7,038 nt of DNA, from assembly GCA_015231995.1 (NCBI GenBank), contig JADGAO010000176.1, positions 1 to 7,038 on the forward strand. Reading direction: 5' to 3'. This document shows positions 6,377 through 7,038 of this stretch, one piece after another. Source of the DNA: Nitrospinota bacterium. Its GTDB lineage: Bacteria; Nitrospinota_A; UBA7883; JACRLM01. The position numbers and the translations under genes are program-made. Within the stretch, counting starts at the first letter, position 1, and every line of letters starts with the position of its first letter. The notes under the pieces are model-generated. The model did no database searches and had not been told where the DNA came from. It saw only the letters and a list, made by a program, of their open reading frames with translations.

Positions 6377-6499
6377 TTACGCCGACAAAGCCGTCACAAG
6401 CACGACCATGTACACGCCGACAAGCGCGACCATGCCACCGATAAAAGCGAAAAGGTATTTGCTCTCTGGAACCTCATCTCTTGTCTTGTTCTCGTCCAT
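6377..6499 (-). CDS. Membrane microprotein 2 (40 residues)
   Basis: A 40-residue protein with a charged, mostly acidic N-terminus (MDENKTRDEVPESK) followed by one hydrophobic helix (about 15-39) ending VYMVVLVTALSA. The helix matches microprotein 3 (Gly-Gly and Tyr-x3-Leu-Val) and the C-terminus matches microprotein 1 (Tyr-x3-Leu-Val-Thr-x-Leu-x-Ala). A strong ribosome binding site, GGGAGA (6512-6507), is 7 nt before the ATG. The 19 nt spanning this site and the first codons are identical to those of microprotein 1. It sits 57 nt after microprotein 1 and 44 nt before microprotein 3, consistent with one operon. No known family recognised. The real-gene call rests on the ribosome binding site, paralogy and upstream promoter. 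Confidence 0.75.
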   Translation of the reverse strand: MDENKTRDEVPESKYLFAFIGGMVALVGVYMVVLVTALSA

Positions 6500-6511
6500 T
6501 TTCGTTTCTCC
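6493..6511 (-). repeat. Translation start region, copy 2
   Basis: This 19-nt block covers the ribosome binding site, spacer, ATG and second codon of microprotein 2. It is identical to the block at 6637-6655 before microprotein 1, evidence of duplication with retention of the translation start. Confidence 0.85.
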
Positions 6512-6556
6512 CGAATAATGTTGTTTGTTATCGTCGGATACGGTTTCGATAGCGTG

Positions 6557-6643
6557 TTACGCTACCAGACCCGTGACCAATATCAACGTGTAAGCGCTCG
6601 CAAGAGTGAACATGAAAGCGTCTCTTATCATCGTGGCGTCCAT
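6557..6643 (-). CDS. Membrane microprotein 1 (28 residues), first gene of the set
   Basis: A 28-residue protein: a short N-terminus (MDATMIRDA) and one hydrophobic stretch ending SAYTLILVTGLVA. Over the last 20 residues it aligns without gaps to microprotein 2 with about 8 identities, including Tyr-x3-Leu-Val-Thr. AGGAGA (6656-6651) with a 7-nt spacer is a near-ideal ribosome binding site. A consensus sigma-54 promoter lies upstream and would give a leader of about 39 nt. The combination of promoter, ribosome binding site, clean stop and paralogy makes a real gene likely despite the length. Function unknown. At 20 or so hydrophobic residues it could just span the membrane. Confidence 0.75.
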   Translation of the reverse strand: MDATMIRDAFMFTLASAYTLILVTGLVA

Positions 6644-6655
6644 TTTCGTTTCTCC
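6637..6655 (-). repeat. Translation start region, copy 1
   Basis: Identical 19-nt partner of 6493-6511. It includes GGAGA, a 7-nt A-rich spacer, the ATG and the following GAC codon of microprotein 1. Confidence 0.85.
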
Positions 6656-6692
6656 TAAACATTGTTATCGTTCGTACACGCTAATACATGAT

Positions 6693-6709
6693 TGCAACGC
6701 TCGTGCCAA
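6693..6709 (-). promoter_or_regulatory. Sigma-54 (RpoN) -24/-12 promoter of the microprotein operon
   Basis: On the minus strand the sequence TTGGCACGAGCGTTGCA fits the sigma-54 consensus YTGGCACGRNNNTTGCW at every specified position. The invariant GG (6707-6706) and GC (6695-6694) are exactly 10 bp apart. The predicted start is about 6682 (an A), 39 nt before the microprotein 1 ATG. Sigma-54 promoters need an ATP-driven enhancer-binding protein, so the operon is likely silent until a specific signal arrives. An overlapping sigma-70 reading (TTGGCA, 17 bp, TATTAG) is possible but a poorer fit. Confidence 0.8.
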
Positions 6710-6780
6710 TGCCGCAAGCCATTGTAATATTGTTATTTATCACGCAGGCTTAGAAAAAGACTACGCGCTCATGTACGGAT

Positions 6781-6863
6781 AAGCGACATCCGAGCGTCTT
6801 GTTATTGGGCGGATTGGACAAATGTCGGGAGTTGTCGCCAAATGGTATAAAACAGAAGCGACA
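6781..6863 (-). promoter_or_regulatory. Candidate enhancer sites for a sigma-54 activator
   Basis: The half-site TGTCG/CGACA occurs four times: 6784-6788, 6823-6827, 6833-6837 and 6859-6863. The longer AAGCGACA occurs twice (6781-6788, 6856-6863), and TTGTCGC/GCGACAA form an inverted pair across 6833-6863. GACAAATGTC (6817-6826) is itself palindromic. These lie about 100-180 bp upstream of the predicted start, the usual position for enhancer-binding proteins. The interval 6710-6780 between them and the promoter is AT-rich in part and holds no gene. Confidence 0.45.
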
Positions 6864-6873
6864 AACGCTGTTC

Positions 6874-6983
6874 GAGGTGGTCTTCACCTCCATCTGGTAG
6901 GGGCGCATCATGATGCGCCCGTCGTTAAAGGAAGGGCGGCTCCCGAGCCGCCCCTACAGGGACGGCGGGGTGAAGAACACCCC
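6874..6983. repeat. Compound nested-palindrome element
   Basis: Non-coding element built from inverted repeats at several scales. The outer pair is 6874-6890 and 6967-6983 (14 of 17 positions match as inverted copies, and each is itself a small hairpin). The inner pair is 6897-6905 and 6949-6957 (perfect, 9 bp). Inside that lie two further palindromes: 6901-6920 (perfect, 20 bp) and 6934-6953 (9-bp arms, 2-nt centre). The symmetry resembles a MITE- or REP-type dispersed intergenic repeat without a coding gene. The right hairpin is followed by TTTT and could also terminate plus-strand transcripts. Confidence 0.65.
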
Positions 6984-6987
6984 TTTT

Positions 6988-7038
6988 GTCCCCCTTAGGA
7001 AGGGGGACCGCAACGTAGTTGCGAGGGGGTTTAACCCC
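6988..7038. repeat. Tandem hairpins at the window edge
   Basis: Three back-to-back palindromes: 6988-6996/7000-7008 (9-bp C/G-rich arms, 3-nt loop), 7009-7014/7018-7023 (6-bp arms, 3-nt loop) and 7026-7031/7033-7038 (6-bp arms, 1-nt centre, cut at the window end). They continue directly from the nested element to the left and are probably part of the same repeat array. Confidence 0.6.

Noticed and set aside
6213..6518. Plus-strand 101-residue reading frame after polA
   Set aside because: It has a His/Thr/Pro-rich unfolded-looking composition, no ribosome binding site, and is antisense to the microprotein genes that have good start signals.
6681..6709. Sigma-70 promoter TTGGCA-17-TATTAG upstream of the microproteins
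   Set aside because: It overlaps the full-consensus sigma-54 element, whose bases explain the TTGGCA; the -10 is only 4 of 6. Not excluded as a secondary promoter.
6681..6722. 13-codon minus frame (MACGIGTSVAIMY)
   Set aside because: It lies over the sigma-54 promoter and upstream of the predicted start, has no ribosome binding site, and resembles none of the microproteins.
6874..7038. CRISPR array
   Set aside because: The repeats are palindromes of different sequence, with no regularly spaced direct repeat and no cas genes.

Overview
The window reads as a chromosomal segment of a Gram-negative-type bacterium with moderately high GC. Codon use, a stand-alone CheY, a Memo-family protein, a perfect sigma-54 promoter and dispersed GC-rich palindromes would fit a deltaproteobacterial, Nitrospinota or Nitrospirota-like lineage. 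That placement is an inference; there is no rRNA or other decisive marker. I see no tRNA, rRNA, CRISPR array, transposase or phage gene.

Layout. Positions 1-80 hold a GC-rich hairpin with a G-quadruplex motif on the minus strand. A clean sigma-70 promoter (81-109) drives a 76-residue two-helix membrane protein (118-348, +). Next comes an AT-rich gap (349-602) with several inverted repeats and a hairpin plus U-tract pointing in the minus direction. It is followed by a Memo-family protein with an extra N-terminal domain (603-1835, +) and a TPR protein (1903-2658, +). A bidirectional terminator separates these from two minus-strand genes: a CheY-type receiver (2697-3083) and a DUF1858-type CxxC protein (3222-3440). 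The latter is divergent from a full-length DNA polymerase I gene, polA (3528-6200, +).

The most interesting part lies downstream of polA, where no large gene exists. On the minus strand I find three tiny genes of 28, 40 and 41 codons (6557-6643, 6377-6499, 6207-6332). Each encodes one hydrophobic helix, and the three proteins align with one another around a shared Tyr-x3-Leu-Val-(Thr/Ser) segment. The first two share an identical 19-nt translation start region. A sequence matching every position of the sigma-54 consensus (6693-6709) sits 50 nt before the first start codon. Repeated TGTCG half-sites lie about 100-180 bp further upstream, where an enhancer-binding protein would bind. I read this as an inducible sigma-54 operon of paralogous membrane microproteins. 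Its function is unknown.

The window ends (6874-7038) in nested and tandem perfect palindromes that look like a non-coding dispersed repeat. Across the window, three genes (118, 3440 minus, polA) have no Shine-Dalgarno sequence and a -10-like hexamer only 7-8 nt before the ATG, suggesting leaderless mRNAs. cheY, the TPR gene and the microprotein genes have normal ribosome binding sites.
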